Positions 8,376 through 16,481 of a stretch of 64,000 nt of DNA are shown here, in pieces. Source of the DNA: Halorussus lipolyticus (lineage in GTDB: Archaea; Halobacteriota; Halobacteria; Halobacteriales; Haladaptataceae); NCBI RefSeq assembly GCF_029338375.1, contig NZ_CP119804.1:434001-498000 (forward strand). The letters run 5' to 3'. The notes below the pieces were generated by a model. That model saw only the letters and a list, made by a program, of their open reading frames with translations, was not told the DNA's origin and did not search any database. Position 1 is the stretch's first letter, and every line of letters starts with the position of its first letter. The translations under genes and the position numbers were made by a program.

Positions 8376-8795
8376 ATGTCGCAGGAACAGTTGCCCGAGA
8401 CGCCAGCGCCGACGGTCGGCATCGTCTCCGCGCTCGCGGTTCTGGCCGTCGTCGTCGCACCGTACTTCCTCATCAGGGCTACCGAGGTCGGCGTCTACTA
8501 CAGCGCGCCGACCGCGCTCCCGGTCCACCTCGTCGTCGGCCTGTTCGCCGCAGTCGCAGTCATCGTCTTCGCCGGAGGACGCAACGGTCGGACCGACGCG
8601 CCGACCGCGGCAGGCGCGGCCGTCGTCCTCGGCGGGTTCGTCGCGCTGTTGGTCCTCTGGTGGGCCATCGCGGTGGGCAGTCTGGTCGGCAGTCTCACCG
8701 AGGTCGCGGCGTTCGACTACCATCGGTGGATTCTGCTCCTCGCCGCGCTGGCGCTCGCCGGGAGCGCCGGGTGGTTCGCGCGCGAAGTACTGTAA
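8376..8795 (+). CDS. Conserved-type membrane protein, four TM segments
   Basis: 139 aa from ATG 8376. Four hydrophobic segments at about 15-34, 47-65, 78-101 and 110-135. A short polar N-terminus (MSQEQLPETPAP) and a small GGRNGRTDAP loop between TM2 and TM3. No catalytic motif. Divergent from the coiled-coil gene (81 bases apart). Function not recognised. Confidence 0.6.
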   Translation: MSQEQLPETPAPTVGIVSALAVLAVVVAPYFLIRATEVGVYYSAPTALPVHLVVGLFAAVAVIVFAGGRNGRTDAPTAAGAAVVLGGFVALLVLWWAIAVGSLVGSLTEVAAFDYHRWILLLAALALAGSAGWFAREVL

Positions 8796-8882
8796 TTATT
8801 CCCGATAGGTTCGCCGTAACCACCGCCTACTCGGCTTTTAGCAGTTGCATAACAAAGGCCCGAAGCGTCCCACCACTGAGTC

Positions 8883-9350
8883 GTGTTCGACAGTGACGCA
8901 CAGGGACGCGAGGACTCCCCGAGCGAGGCGCTGGCCGACGTCGTGGAGTCCGAGGACGCCCGCGAGAAGTGGATGCTCCGGGACGACGAGTTCCTGCTCG
9001 AGGAGGACCGCGAGTACGTCCTCCGGGACGAGGGCCGGTCGTGGACTGGCTACGTCTCGCCGGTCCTGTTCGGTGCCGTCGTCGCGGTCATGCTCGGCGA
9101 CGTCGTTACCACGGGCGTCGGCATGGCGATGGGGTTGGAGGAGGCCAACCCCGTCGCAGGGGTCGTCATCCGGGAGGCCGGTCTCGGCGGCCTCGTCCTC
9201 GTGAAGGCGATGGCCGCGGTCATGCTCGTCGGGTTGTCCGGCCTGACCGGCGACTCCCGCCAGACCTTCCGGGCCGGGAGCGCCGTCTACCTCCTCGTGG
9301 GCCTCGTCGTCGTGGCCGCGAACGTCTGGGCACTCCTTGCGGTCGCCTAA
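8883..9350 (+). CDS. Membrane protein with DUF5658-like domain
   Basis: 155 aa starting at GTG 8883. The first 55 residues are acidic and soluble; three hydrophobic helices follow (about 57-80, 96-118, 133-153). The first helix region has GDVVTTGVGMAMGLEEANP, close to the [LD]..TT....G..EANP signature that I associate with DUF5658 membrane proteins. Function unknown. The 7S RNA gene follows on the same strand about 80 bases after the stop. Confidence 0.6.
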   Translation: MFDSDAQGREDSPSEALADVVESEDAREKWMLRDDEFLLEEDREYVLRDEGRSWTGYVSPVLFGAVVAVMLGDVVTTGVGMAMGLEEANPVAGVVIREAGLGGLVLVKAMAAVMLVGLSGLTGDSRQTFRAGSAVYLLVGLVVVAANVWALLAVA

Positions 9351-9402
9351 TTTCGGCGACGGTGGGTCCTCCGCTCCCCGCTCTCGGGCAGTTAGCGAAA
9401 GG

Positions 9403-9409
9403 CCCTTAA
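9403..9409 (+). promoter_or_regulatory. TATA box of the 7S RNA gene
   Basis: CCTTAAG preceded by a purine-rich BRE-like CGAAAGG. It lies about 27 bases upstream of the inferred RNA 5' end near 9431. Confidence 0.6.
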
Positions 9410-9430
9410 GTCCGCGCTCCCTTACTTGGA

Positions 9431-9744
9431 GATGGACTAGGTCGGGGAGTTAGGCCCTCCTCGTCACCCGCACTATGGTCTTTAGCGGGGGCCGAATTCC
9501 GGAGGCGTCCGGTCAGACCGTGCCGGGCCCCGGAAGCCAACTTCGAAGCCTCGTCCTACGGGGACAGCGGTTCTCGGCGGGCACTCGCAGGAGTGTCGCT
9601 GTCGGGATTTACCGGTGGTAATCCGTCAGGCGCGGAAGCGAGCAGCGGACCACTGGACACCTGTCGCTCGTGGGGTCGCGGGGTGGAGGACGCGACCGGG
9701 ATTCCCCGGTACGGAACGCCGGGCAAATCCGGTTGTCCACCACT
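9431..9744 (+). ncRNA. ffs: Signal recognition particle 7S RNA
   Basis: The diagnostic SRP54-binding domain IV is at 9621-9652: a hairpin with the GUCAGG...GGAAG...GAGCAGC arrangement of the symmetric and asymmetric loops. Upstream, AGGTCGGGGAGTTAGGCCC and the following bases fit the archaeal Alu domain start. The ends can pair (TGGAC near 9433 with GTCCA near 9735), forming archaeal helix 1. Length ~310 bases matches haloarchaeal 7S RNAs. A T-rich GCATTTTA follows near 9751 and may end transcription. Exact termini are estimated to within about five bases. SRP19, which binds this RNA, is encoded at 53.5 kb. Confidence 0.9.
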
Positions 9745-9928
9745 CATAACGCATTTTACTGCCGCTACACCGGTAAGCCGATGGCTCGCCGTCTTTCGTT
9801 CGGCTACGAGTTTCTGGGTTGCCATGTCATGGTAAAAGAAATAAAATTGATTCTTATGGGTATCTATAGATTTCTGTATTTCCTGCACCGGTAATACGGG
9901 CATTCGGATAAAACGGCTCGCAGACCGC

Positions 9929-10816
9929 TCAATCGTCGCCAGTCGCTTCGACCATCCCCTCGACATCGGTGAGTTCCAGACCGCCGCCGATGGTCCGGTT
10001 GGGGTAGGGGATGTCGATGTCCTCGGCGTCGAAGCGGTTCTTCACGTTGGTCACGTAGTCACCCTTGATTTTCACGTAGTCGCTCCGACTCGGGTTCGCA
10101 ATCCAGATTCTGGACTGGAGACCAACCGACGAGTCACCCAACTCGGTCAGTCGCACCGAGGGCGCGGGGTCGTCGAGAATGTCCGGGTGGGCCTCGGCCT
10201 CCTCGACGATGATTTGGGTGGCGCGCTCGATGTCGTCGTCGTAGCCGATGCCGAACAGAAACTTCAGGCGGAGTTCGTCGTAGGCCACCGGGTTCTTGAT
10301 AACGCCGTCGGTGAGTTGGGAGTTGGGAACCGTCAGGAGTTCGTTGTCGAAGGTTCGGACGCGGGTGACCCGCAGACCGATGTCCTCCACGACGCCCGAG
10401 TAACTGCCGCCGTCCCACTCCACCCAGTCGCCGATTTTGAACGGCTTGTCGGTGTAGATGAAGACGCCCGAGACGAAGTTTTTGATGACGTCTTGGGTCG
10501 CCAGACCGATGGCGAGGGTGGCCGCGGCGGCGATGGTCGCCAGCGAGGTCAGGAAGTTGCCGTAGTCGGCGAATCCGAACGCGACCGAGATAGCCACGAA
10601 CACGACGCCGAATCGGGTGAGTTTGAGCAGGGGCGTCTTGGCGTGGCGTTCCACGTCTCGCCGGTCGAGGAATCGACTAACGAGCGGAATCAGCGTCAGT
10701 CGGCCCACGACGTAGATGACGACGAACGAGACGACGAAGTACAGCGCCTGCGTGACTGCCAGCGCGTACCCGGAGTTACCGAGCAATCGCTCTAAAATCG
10801 GGAGCGGTTCGACCAT
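9929..10816 (-). CDS. Small-conductance mechanosensitive channel (MscS family)
   Basis: 295 aa. N-terminal TM helices at about 18-45 and 68-85, then the pore helix with the small-residue pattern TLAIGLATQDVIKNFVSG (~100-117), then the beta domain (FKIGDWVEWDG...SGVVEDIGLRVTRVRT, VPNSQL) and the C-terminal alpha/beta domain. MscS channels release solutes on hypo-osmotic shock. Its start codon overlaps the YhbY stop (shared A at 10816), so the two are translationally coupled. Confidence 0.92.
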   Translation of the reverse strand: MVEPLPILERLLGNSGYALAVTQALYFVVSFVVIYVVGRLTLIPLVSRFLDRRDVERHAKTPLLKLTRFGVVFVAISVAFGFADYGNFLTSLATIAAAATLAIGLATQDVIKNFVSGVFIYTDKPFKIGDWVEWDGGSYSGVVEDIGLRVTRVRTFDNELLTVPNSQLTDGVIKNPVAYDELRLKFLFGIGYDDDIERATQIIVEEAEAHPDILDDPAPSVRLTELGDSSVGLQSRIWIANPSRSDYVKIKGDYVTNVKNRFDAEDIDIPYPNRTIGGGLELTDVEGMVEATGDD

Positions 10817-11061
10817 CAGTGCAGAACCGCGGTGTTACCTCGAGTCTCGATGAGGTCGGCGTTCACCCGGTCGGCCAACTCGTCGGCGAGTTCGTCGGTC
10901 GTGGTACCGCCGCGCGCTGACCGGAGGAGCTTGACCTTCACGAGTTCTCGGTCGGCGAGTTGGTCGGCGAGTTCGTCGGTAACGGCGTCGATGCCGGACT
11001 TCCCGACCCAGACGGTCACGTCGAGGTCGTGGGCCTGCTTGCGGAGTTCTTCGTCTGTCAT
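10816..11061 (-). CDS. YhbY/CRM-domain RNA-binding protein
   Basis: 81 aa, a complete CRM domain: LRKQAHDLDVTVWVGKSG (the conserved alpha-helix and glycine loop), ELVKVKLLRSARGG and an ETRGNTAVLH end. Bacterial YhbY binds the pre-50S ribosome; archaeal members are presumed to help ribosome or RNA maturation. It overlaps the mscS start by one base. In the haloarchaeal genomes I recall, this gene is near RNase P component 4; here the Orc1/Cdc6 gene and its origin lie between them. Confidence 0.88.
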   Translation of the reverse strand: MTDEELRKQAHDLDVTVWVGKSGIDAVTDELADQLADRELVKVKLLRSARGGTTTDELADELADRVNADLIETRGNTAVLH

Positions 11062-11115
11062 ACTCCCGTTTGGGGAGCGAATCGCCTTAAAAGGCTTGCA
11101 CCAGTCCGGTCGGCG

Positions 11116-12636
11116 TTAGCTCCCGTTCGAGAGTTGCGCCCGGACCACTGCCGTCACCTCGTCTCTCGACAGGTCGCCCAATCGGGAGTCCTCGCCGAGC
11201 GTCTCCATGATGGTGTCGGGTTGCTCGTTGAAGGTGAACTCGATGAACATGCCCGACGAGGGACCGTGGCTCTTGCGCTCGGACTCCACAATGGAGTAGG
11301 TCGTCAGCTCTTTCATCTTGTTGACGTAGGTCTCCTGATGGTACTGGTCGGCGTCGAGGGCGTCCGTGAGGAATCGGTAGACCTGATACCCGGTCGTACT
11401 CCGGGCGGAACTGTCGCCGCTCTCGTCGGCTACCGCGGCGGTGGCGTACAGACAGAGCTTCTTCTGGGTGCTGATGCCTCGCGTCACTTCGAGGACCCGG
11501 TTTCGCTCGACCTTATCTTGGGCCTTCCGGACGTGCTGTTCGCCAACGCGGTCGGCACCCTCTCGCTCGGCGAGGTCACCCGCGACCCGCATCAGGTCGA
11601 TGGCTTTCCGGGCGTCACCGTGGTTCTGGGCGGCGAACGCGGCGGCGAGGGGAATCACCTCGTCTTCCAGCACGTCGTCGTGGAAGGCGTCTTCCCGATG
11701 GCGGAGAATCGCGCGCAGTTGGTTGGCGTCGTAGTCGTCGAAGTGAACGTCCTCCGGGGTGAACGAACTCAGCGCCCGACTGCCGACCGATTCGAGCATC
11801 TTGGTGTCGTTGGTAATCGCGGCGATGGAGACCTGCGCGGTGATGTCGTTGCTCGACCCGGCCCGCGAGAGTTGGTAGAGGAGTCGGGAGAAGGCGGGTT
11901 GGTCCTTGTCACGTCGGCCCACGAGCATGTCGAGTTCGTCCAAGACGAAGACGACGGTATCGTAGTTCTCGTTGACCAGTCGGTAGAGTTCCCGCCACTT
12001 CTCCTTGGTCGAGACGCCGTGCTGGGGCACTTCGAGGGGCACGTCGGCCTCGTCGGCGACTTTCATGGCGAGTTCGTAGACGGCCGACCCGAGCGTCCCG
12101 ATGTCCTGACAGTTCATCTCGATGACGCCGAACCGAATCCCGCGGTTGTCACAGAGTCTGCCGATGTTGCCACAGACGGCGTTGATGATGAGCGACTTCC
12201 CCGTCCCGGAGGGTCCGTAGAGAAAGAGGTTCGGCGGTCGATTGTCGCCGATTGCGACCCGGAGCATCTTCGTGACCTGCGTCAACTGCTCGTCCCTGCC
12301 GACGATGCGTTCCTCCTCGACGACTTCGTTCGGGTTGAGGAGCGACCGATTTCGGATGAGCGACTGCTGTTGGTCGAAGTCCAACAGCATCTCCTCGATT
12401 GACTTCGATTCGTTCTCCGGCGTCACCGCGTCCTCCGGTTCGAGCGTTTCCCCCGGTTCGAGCGTCTCACCCCGCCCATCGGCGTCCACCACCTCGGTCT
12501 GGGAGTTCGAAGCGCGCGAATCGACGTCCTCGTCGCAGAGAGACGTGTCGTCCTCGTCGCAGAGAGACGTGTCGTCCTCGTCGCAGAGAGACGTGTCGTC
12601 CTCGTCGGGAGGGCCTACTGAGGCGTCGGAATCCAT
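11116..12636 (-). CDS. orc: Orc1/Cdc6 replication initiator
   Basis: 506 aa. AAA+ module with Walker A GPSGTGKS (141-148), Walker B VVFVLDELD (Asp233/Glu234), sensor 1 AAITND and sensor 2 NHGDARKAIDLMRVAG, then a winged-helix DNA-binding domain (~410-490). It binds ORB repeats next to its gene and loads MCM. The N-terminal ~75 residues are disordered and include three exact copies of DDTSLCDE (13-36) from a 24-base tandem repeat, plus a doubled GETLEP. Start ATG 12634-12636. The upstream 848 bases contain an inverted array of ORB-like repeats, so this gene probably serves its own origin. Confidence 0.93.
   Translation of the reverse strand: MDSDASVGPPDEDDTSLCDEDDTSLCDEDDTSLCDEDVDSRASNSQTEVVDADGRGETLEPGETLEPEDAVTPENESKSIEEMLLDFDQQQSLIRNRSLLNPNEVVEEERIVGRDEQLTQVTKMLRVAIGDNRPPNLFLYGPSGTGKSLIINAVCGNIGRLCDNRGIRFGVIEMNCQDIGTLGSAVYELAMKVADEADVPLEVPQHGVSTKEKWRELYRLVNENYDTVVFVLDELDMLVGRRDKDQPAFSRLLYQLSRAGSSNDITAQVSIAAITNDTKMLESVGSRALSSFTPEDVHFDDYDANQLRAILRHREDAFHDDVLEDEVIPLAAAFAAQNHGDARKAIDLMRVAGDLAEREGADRVGEQHVRKAQDKVERNRVLEVTRGISTQKKLCLYATAAVADESGDSSARSTTGYQVYRFLTDALDADQYHQETYVNKMKELTTYSIVESERKSHGPSSGMFIEFTFNEQPDTIMETLGEDSRLGDLSRDEVTAVVRAQLSNGS
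12530..12605. repeat. 24-base tandem repeat, three copies, inside the orc gene
   Basis: Three consecutive identical 24-base units (core CGTCGCAGAGAGACGTGTCG) encode the DDTSLCDE octapeptides near the Orc N-terminus. The repeat is in frame, so copy-number change would lengthen or shorten the disordered tail without a frameshift. Confidence 0.9.
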
Positions 12637-13484
12637 GCTTCGGGCGTCTCGTCCCTCCCATTAAACGTTGCCGTTATCGATGTGTGTTCTCCCTGCACGC
12701 ACCACCTCGATGCTGGATTCGATGGCCTCGGTGCTGTGAGTGCGGTGTATTCCAGAGGCACTGGCGAAGTGTTCAGGGGTCGTCGGACGGTTGCGGTGAG
12801 ACCGTCAGTTCGTTCGACTGGCGCACGTCGAATCTCGTCTGACAGAGAGACACCTCTATCGAAGTGTTTCGAGGGGAACGGAGGGTGGGGTTTGGCCGCA
12901 GTCCGGTTTTGCGACTGGGGTTGCGGCGTCGAAGTGCGATTGTCGATTCCGTGAGTCTCCTCGCGTGATTGCGCGAATCTGCTTCGGTGGCCCCGATACA
13001 ACTCTACGACGGACGACTCGTCGCTAGAGTCGTACTTCTAGCTAGAGAGGACAGTCTAGCTAGAGAGAACACCCACCCACCGTTATCGAAGTGTTCGATG
13101 TGTTCCACGTGATGGAGACTCCTCGTCAGAGAGAGGAGAAACTACGGCAACAAACAGGAGAGAAACGCAATCAGGAGACAAAGCGTGGAGAAGAACGCAG
13201 TCGAGAGACGAAGCGACGACGAGGCGACGAACGAACAGACGCACCCAACGCCGAAACACTTCGATAGAGGTGTCTCTGGGTTTGTTTCACCATCCACGAC
13301 ACACTTCGATAGATGCGTCTGGTCGGGGAGCATCCCTTCCCCACCGGCAACACGCCGATACACTTCGATAGAGGTGTGTCACGGAGTCACTTCCGGAACC
13401 GGTAACAAATCGATAGAGGTGTCTGCTCGATGAACAGTGGTCGCTATTCGATGCGTAGCGATATTCGGTCAGTAAATTGCGGGG
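12637..13484. other. Putative replication origin with ORB-like repeats
   Basis: An 848-base gene-free region upstream of orc. It carries seven copies of an 18-base imperfect palindrome (consensus ACACTTCGATAGAGGTGT or its reverse). Three in one orientation: 12675-12685 (partial), 12850-12867 (full), 13084-13094 (partial). Four in the other: 13256-13273, 13301-13318, 13360-13377, 13410-13422 (last partial). The two groups face each other across 13095-13255, a purine-rich, lower-GC stretch that could be the unwinding element. A tandem CTAGCTAGAGAG pair lies at 13038-13067. This orc-adjacent arrangement is the known haloarchaeal origin plan; the repeat itself differs from the common TTCCANNNGAAAC oriC1-type ORB. 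Confidence 0.7.
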
Positions 13485-13760
13485 TCACTTGTAGGGGTAT
13501 CGGGACTGTTCGCCGCAGTCGCAGGTGACGACGACGTGGCCGTCCCGCGTTCTGACGCGGGCGTTCTTGCCGGGGCGGAGGTACCTGTCGCAGGCGTCGC
13601 AGGTGAACCGCTTGAACTGGCGGGGCAGGGCGACGCGATTGCGCTCGGCGAGTCTGCGGGCGAGTCGGACGTAGTTACGAGCGCGCTGGTCGTGACACTC
13701 CGCGGCGGCGTCGCGGGCGAGCGAGGCCAGACGCTCGATGCGCTCCTCAGCTATCGTCAT
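13485..13760 (-). CDS. rnp4: Ribonuclease P protein component 4 (Rpp21/Rpr2 homologue)
   Basis: 91 aa from ATG 13758-13760. N-terminal helical pair (IAEERIERLASLARDAAAE, QRARNYVRLARRLAERNR) followed by a zinc ribbon with CDACDRYLRPG and a final CDCGEQSRYPY; the four Cys fit the Rpp21 zinc site. It binds RNase P RNA together with Rpp29 in tRNA 5'-end processing. The frame continues upstream to 13901 but those residues are not conserved-looking. Transcribed towards the origin region. Confidence 0.9.
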   Translation of the reverse strand: MTIAEERIERLASLARDAAAECHDQRARNYVRLARRLAERNRVALPRQFKRFTCDACDRYLRPGKNARVRTRDGHVVVTCDCGEQSRYPYK

Positions 13761-14008
13761 GTAGTATGGGAATGGGGGGTGGGGGTTTCCGGGGCGAGAC
13801 AGGACAAGGATAGAAAGTGCCTGTGTTGCCCCATGGGGGTAATTCTCTAAGTGGGTAAAATAGTTTTTGGTTTTCGGCGCGCGAAATCGACTATCGTCCA
13901 ACGGGTTCCATCGAGTTCCGGGACGAATTCCACCGGGTTCCGGTAGGGTTTTGTCACGGGCGCGTTTTCGCTCGGATAGTGAGTACGCGCGACGACGCCG
14001 GATTCGCA

Positions 14009-14040
14009 GTTTTCAGACGATTGCACGTTTTCGGACGATT
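14009..14040 (+). repeat. Direct repeat before a glycosyltransferase start
   Basis: GTTTTC(A/G)GACGATT occurs at 14009-14022 and 14027-14040, 18 bases apart, ending seven bases before the ATG at 14047. It may be a regulator site or duplicated leader; no partner is identifiable. Confidence 0.5.
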
Positions 14041-14046
14041 TCAACC

Positions 14047-15054
14047 ATGAAAGTGAGCCACTACTTCGAGTGGGAGGAGTACATCACCGGCGGCCACGCC
14101 CAGTCGGTAGACAATCAGCGCAAAATCATGGCTCGGCGGGGCATCGAGTACACGCCGAAACCGACGCTTGAGGCCGACCTCCTCCACCTCAACAACATGG
14201 GACCGAAGTCGATTTACTGGGCGAAAAAGGCCCAGCGCGCCGACGTGCCCGTCCTCGTCCACACCCACCAGACCGCCGAGGACTTCCGGGAGAGTTTCGC
14301 GTTCTCGAACGTCCTCGCCAAGCCGATGCGTCCCTACCTCGAATACGCCTACTCGCTGGCCGACCACCTGATTTGTCCCTCCGAGTACAACCGGCGGGTC
14401 ATCGAGGAGTACGCCGACGCGCCCAAGACCGTCGTCAGTAACGGGTTCGACCCCGAGAAGGTCGAGGGATACGACGACGACGACCTGCGCCAGACGTATC
14501 TGGACCGCTACGACCTCGAACCCCCTGTAATCTTCAACGTCGGCCACGTCATCAAGCGCAAGGGCCTGCAGTCGTTCGTGGAGACCGCTCGCGCGATGCC
14601 GGACCTCGATTTCGTCTGGTTCGGCTATCTCAACCCTGCCGGCGGCGAACTCGACCGGTTCCTCAAGAGCAAGGACACCAAGCGACTGGTCGAGAGCGCG
14701 CCCGACAACTGCCAGTTCACGGGCTACGTCGAGGACATCGAAGGCGCGTTCGCCGCGGGAGACGTGTTCTTCTGGCCGAGCAAAAACGAGAACGAGGGCA
14801 TTGCCCTGCTGGAGGCCATGTCCTGCGGCAAACCGCTCGTGATTCGGGACATCCCGACCTACGAGTGGTTGGACGACGGTACCCACTGTCTCAAGGCCGG
14901 CGGCGACGTCTCGGACTTCGCTGGGAAACTCGACCGCTTCCGCGACCCGGACCTGCGCGAGGAGGTCGGCGCGAACGCCGCCGAAAAGAGCGAGGAGTTC
15001 GAGTTGGACGCGGTGGGTGACGACCTCGTGGCGGTGTACCACGACCTCGTATAG
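14047..15054 (+). CDS. Glycosyltransferase, family 4-like (GT-B)
   Basis: 335 aa from ATG 14047. GT-B layout: an N-terminal acceptor domain (residues 1-~150, with HLNNMGPKS and VLVHTHQT), and a C-terminal nucleotide-sugar domain with NVGHVIKRKG (GxG-type loop) and the retaining EX7E motif ENEGIALLE followed by MSCGKPLVIRD. No TM helices, so cytosolic or peripheral. Probable roles are glycolipid or S-layer N-glycan synthesis; sugar and acceptor cannot be read. A second GT4 enzyme lies 285 bases downstream on the same strand with its own promoter. Confidence 0.88.
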   Translation: MKVSHYFEWEEYITGGHAQSVDNQRKIMARRGIEYTPKPTLEADLLHLNNMGPKSIYWAKKAQRADVPVLVHTHQTAEDFRESFAFSNVLAKPMRPYLEYAYSLADHLICPSEYNRRVIEEYADAPKTVVSNGFDPEKVEGYDDDDLRQTYLDRYDLEPPVIFNVGHVIKRKGLQSFVETARAMPDLDFVWFGYLNPAGGELDRFLKSKDTKRLVESAPDNCQFTGYVEDIEGAFAAGDVFFWPSKNENEGIALLEAMSCGKPLVIRDIPTYEWLDDGTHCLKAGGDVSDFAGKLDRFRDPDLREEVGANAAEKSEEFELDAVGDDLVAVYHDLV

Positions 15055-15308
15055 ATAGGTTTAGAAAATAATACCACTACTCTAAGCATCTTATAGTTAT
15101 TTTAGGAACGGTAATTGTGTTCTACCCACCGTCAGTTCGACGGCGGGCGGGTCCGAACCGAACCACCGACCGGCCGACGCGAGGATTTCGCCCGACGGAG
15201 CAGTCGTCACCGTTGTCCGGCATACTCCTCAATTCTCGTTACCACATCACACGCCACACCCACCGACGAGTTCGACTCGACCAGCGCCGACGAGCGGACT
15301 TCACAAGT

Positions 15309-15315
15309 CCTTAAG
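15309..15315 (+). promoter_or_regulatory. TATA box of second glycosyltransferase
   Basis: CCTTAAG about 27 bases upstream of the ATG at 15340, which implies a leaderless mRNA and supports that start over the much longer open frame from 15115. Confidence 0.6.
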
Positions 15316-15339
15316 TATCGGTTCCCAAAGGGGCCAACA

Positions 15340-16443
15340 ATGGAACAGGTCGCCGCGTTCACCGACACCTACCTGCCGACCGTCAACGGCGTGAGCTACA
15401 CCATCGCGTCGTGGCGCGAGCGCTGGGAACGTGCGGGCGGTCGGATGGACGTGGTTTACCCCAACGCCGACGGCCACCGGCCCAGCGACGGAGAGCATCC
15501 GGTCGGAAGCCTCCCCTTCCCGTTCTACGACGGGTTCCGACTGGGCACGCCCACGGTGCCAAAGCAGGTCCGGGACGCCGAGGTCGTCCACGCTCACACC
15601 CCCTTCAGTATCGGCCTCGGCGGCCTGCGCCTCGCCCGCGACCAGAACGTCCCGCTGGTGGCCTCGTATCACACCCCGACCAGCGAGTACGCCGAGTACG
15701 TCTCGCCCACCGACTCCATCGCGTCGCTGGTCGGCCGGATTTCCGAGGCCTACGAACGCTGGTTCTTCGGCCGGGCCGACGCGGTTCTCGCGCCCTCGTC
15801 GGCGACCCGCGACCACCTGAAGGACGAAGTTGGCGTGGACACGAACGTCGAAGTCGTCCCCAACGGCATCGACACCGAGCGGTTCCAACCCGTCGAGACC
15901 GGCGACTTTCTGGACCGTCACAACCTCCGCGGCGAGCGCCCCCTACTCGGCTACACCGGTCGCCACGGCTACGAGAAGCGCCTCTCGGAACTCGTCTCCG
16001 CGGCCGCCGACATGGACGTGACCGTCGTCTTCGGCGGCGACGGCCCGGCCCGCGAGGACTTGGAGGCCCAAGCCGAGAGCATCGGCGCTGACGCCCGATT
16101 CTTGGGCTTTCTCGACCGCGAGGAGATGCCGGCGTTCTACTCGGCCCTCGACGCCTTCGCCTTCCCGAGTCCGGTCGAAACGCAGGGACTCGTCGCGCTG
16201 GAGGCCAACGCCTGCGGGACCCCCGTCGTCGGCGCTGACGCCGGCGCGCTGGCCAACACCATCGACCACGGCGAAACCGGTTATCACTACGAGAGCGGGA
16301 ACATCGACGACTTCCGAGACGCGATTCGCCGGACGCTGGCCGAGCGCGAGGAGTTACGCGAGACGTGTCTGGCACGCCGGGATTCGGTCAGCGTCGAACA
16401 CGCGGTGGAGAAACTCCGGGACGTCTACGACTCGATTCGGTAG
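15340..16443 (+). CDS. Glycosyltransferase family 4 (GT-B), MgtA-like
   Basis: 367 aa. N-terminal half: FTDTYLPTVNGVSY, the glycine-rich acceptor signature of Cps/PimB-type GT4 enzymes, then VVHAHTPFSIG and VASYHTP. C-terminal half: VVPNGIDTERF, GYTGRHGYEKR, GGDGPAREDLE, and the EX7E motif ETQGLVALE with NACGTPVVG. This family includes glucuronosyl- and mannosyl-diacylglycerol enzymes in bacteria; in haloarchaea it is linked to glycolipid synthesis, but acceptor specificity is an inference. Chosen start matches the TATA spacing. The HD-domain gene converges from the right, 38 bases away. Confidence 0.9.
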   Translation: MEQVAAFTDTYLPTVNGVSYTIASWRERWERAGGRMDVVYPNADGHRPSDGEHPVGSLPFPFYDGFRLGTPTVPKQVRDAEVVHAHTPFSIGLGGLRLARDQNVPLVASYHTPTSEYAEYVSPTDSIASLVGRISEAYERWFFGRADAVLAPSSATRDHLKDEVGVDTNVEVVPNGIDTERFQPVETGDFLDRHNLRGERPLLGYTGRHGYEKRLSELVSAAADMDVTVVFGGDGPAREDLEAQAESIGADARFLGFLDREEMPAFYSALDAFAFPSPVETQGLVALEANACGTPVVGADAGALANTIDHGETGYHYESGNIDDFRDAIRRTLAEREELRETCLARRDSVSVEHAVEKLRDVYDSIR

Positions 16444-16481
16444 GGTCGGCGGTCGTTACGGTTTCACGCGCTCGACCATCG

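Noticed and set aside
10960..12402. Plus-strand open frame opposite orc
   Set aside because: A shadow of the Orc1/Cdc6 gene; Walker and winged-helix motifs are on the minus strand.
13142..13363. Small minus-strand frame with repeated LSKC motif in the origin
   Set aside because: The repeated residues come from the ORB-like DNA repeats (13256, 13301), not from a protein.
13256..13422. Four similar repeats considered as a CRISPR array
   Set aside because: Only 18 bases, uneven spacing (about 45-59 bases), degenerate copies, an opposite-oriented group at 12675-13094, and no cas gene.
15115..15339. Longer N-terminus of the second glycosyltransferase
   Set aside because: The open frame upstream has no domain match, and the TATA box at 15309 would lie inside it; start 15340 fits a leaderless message.
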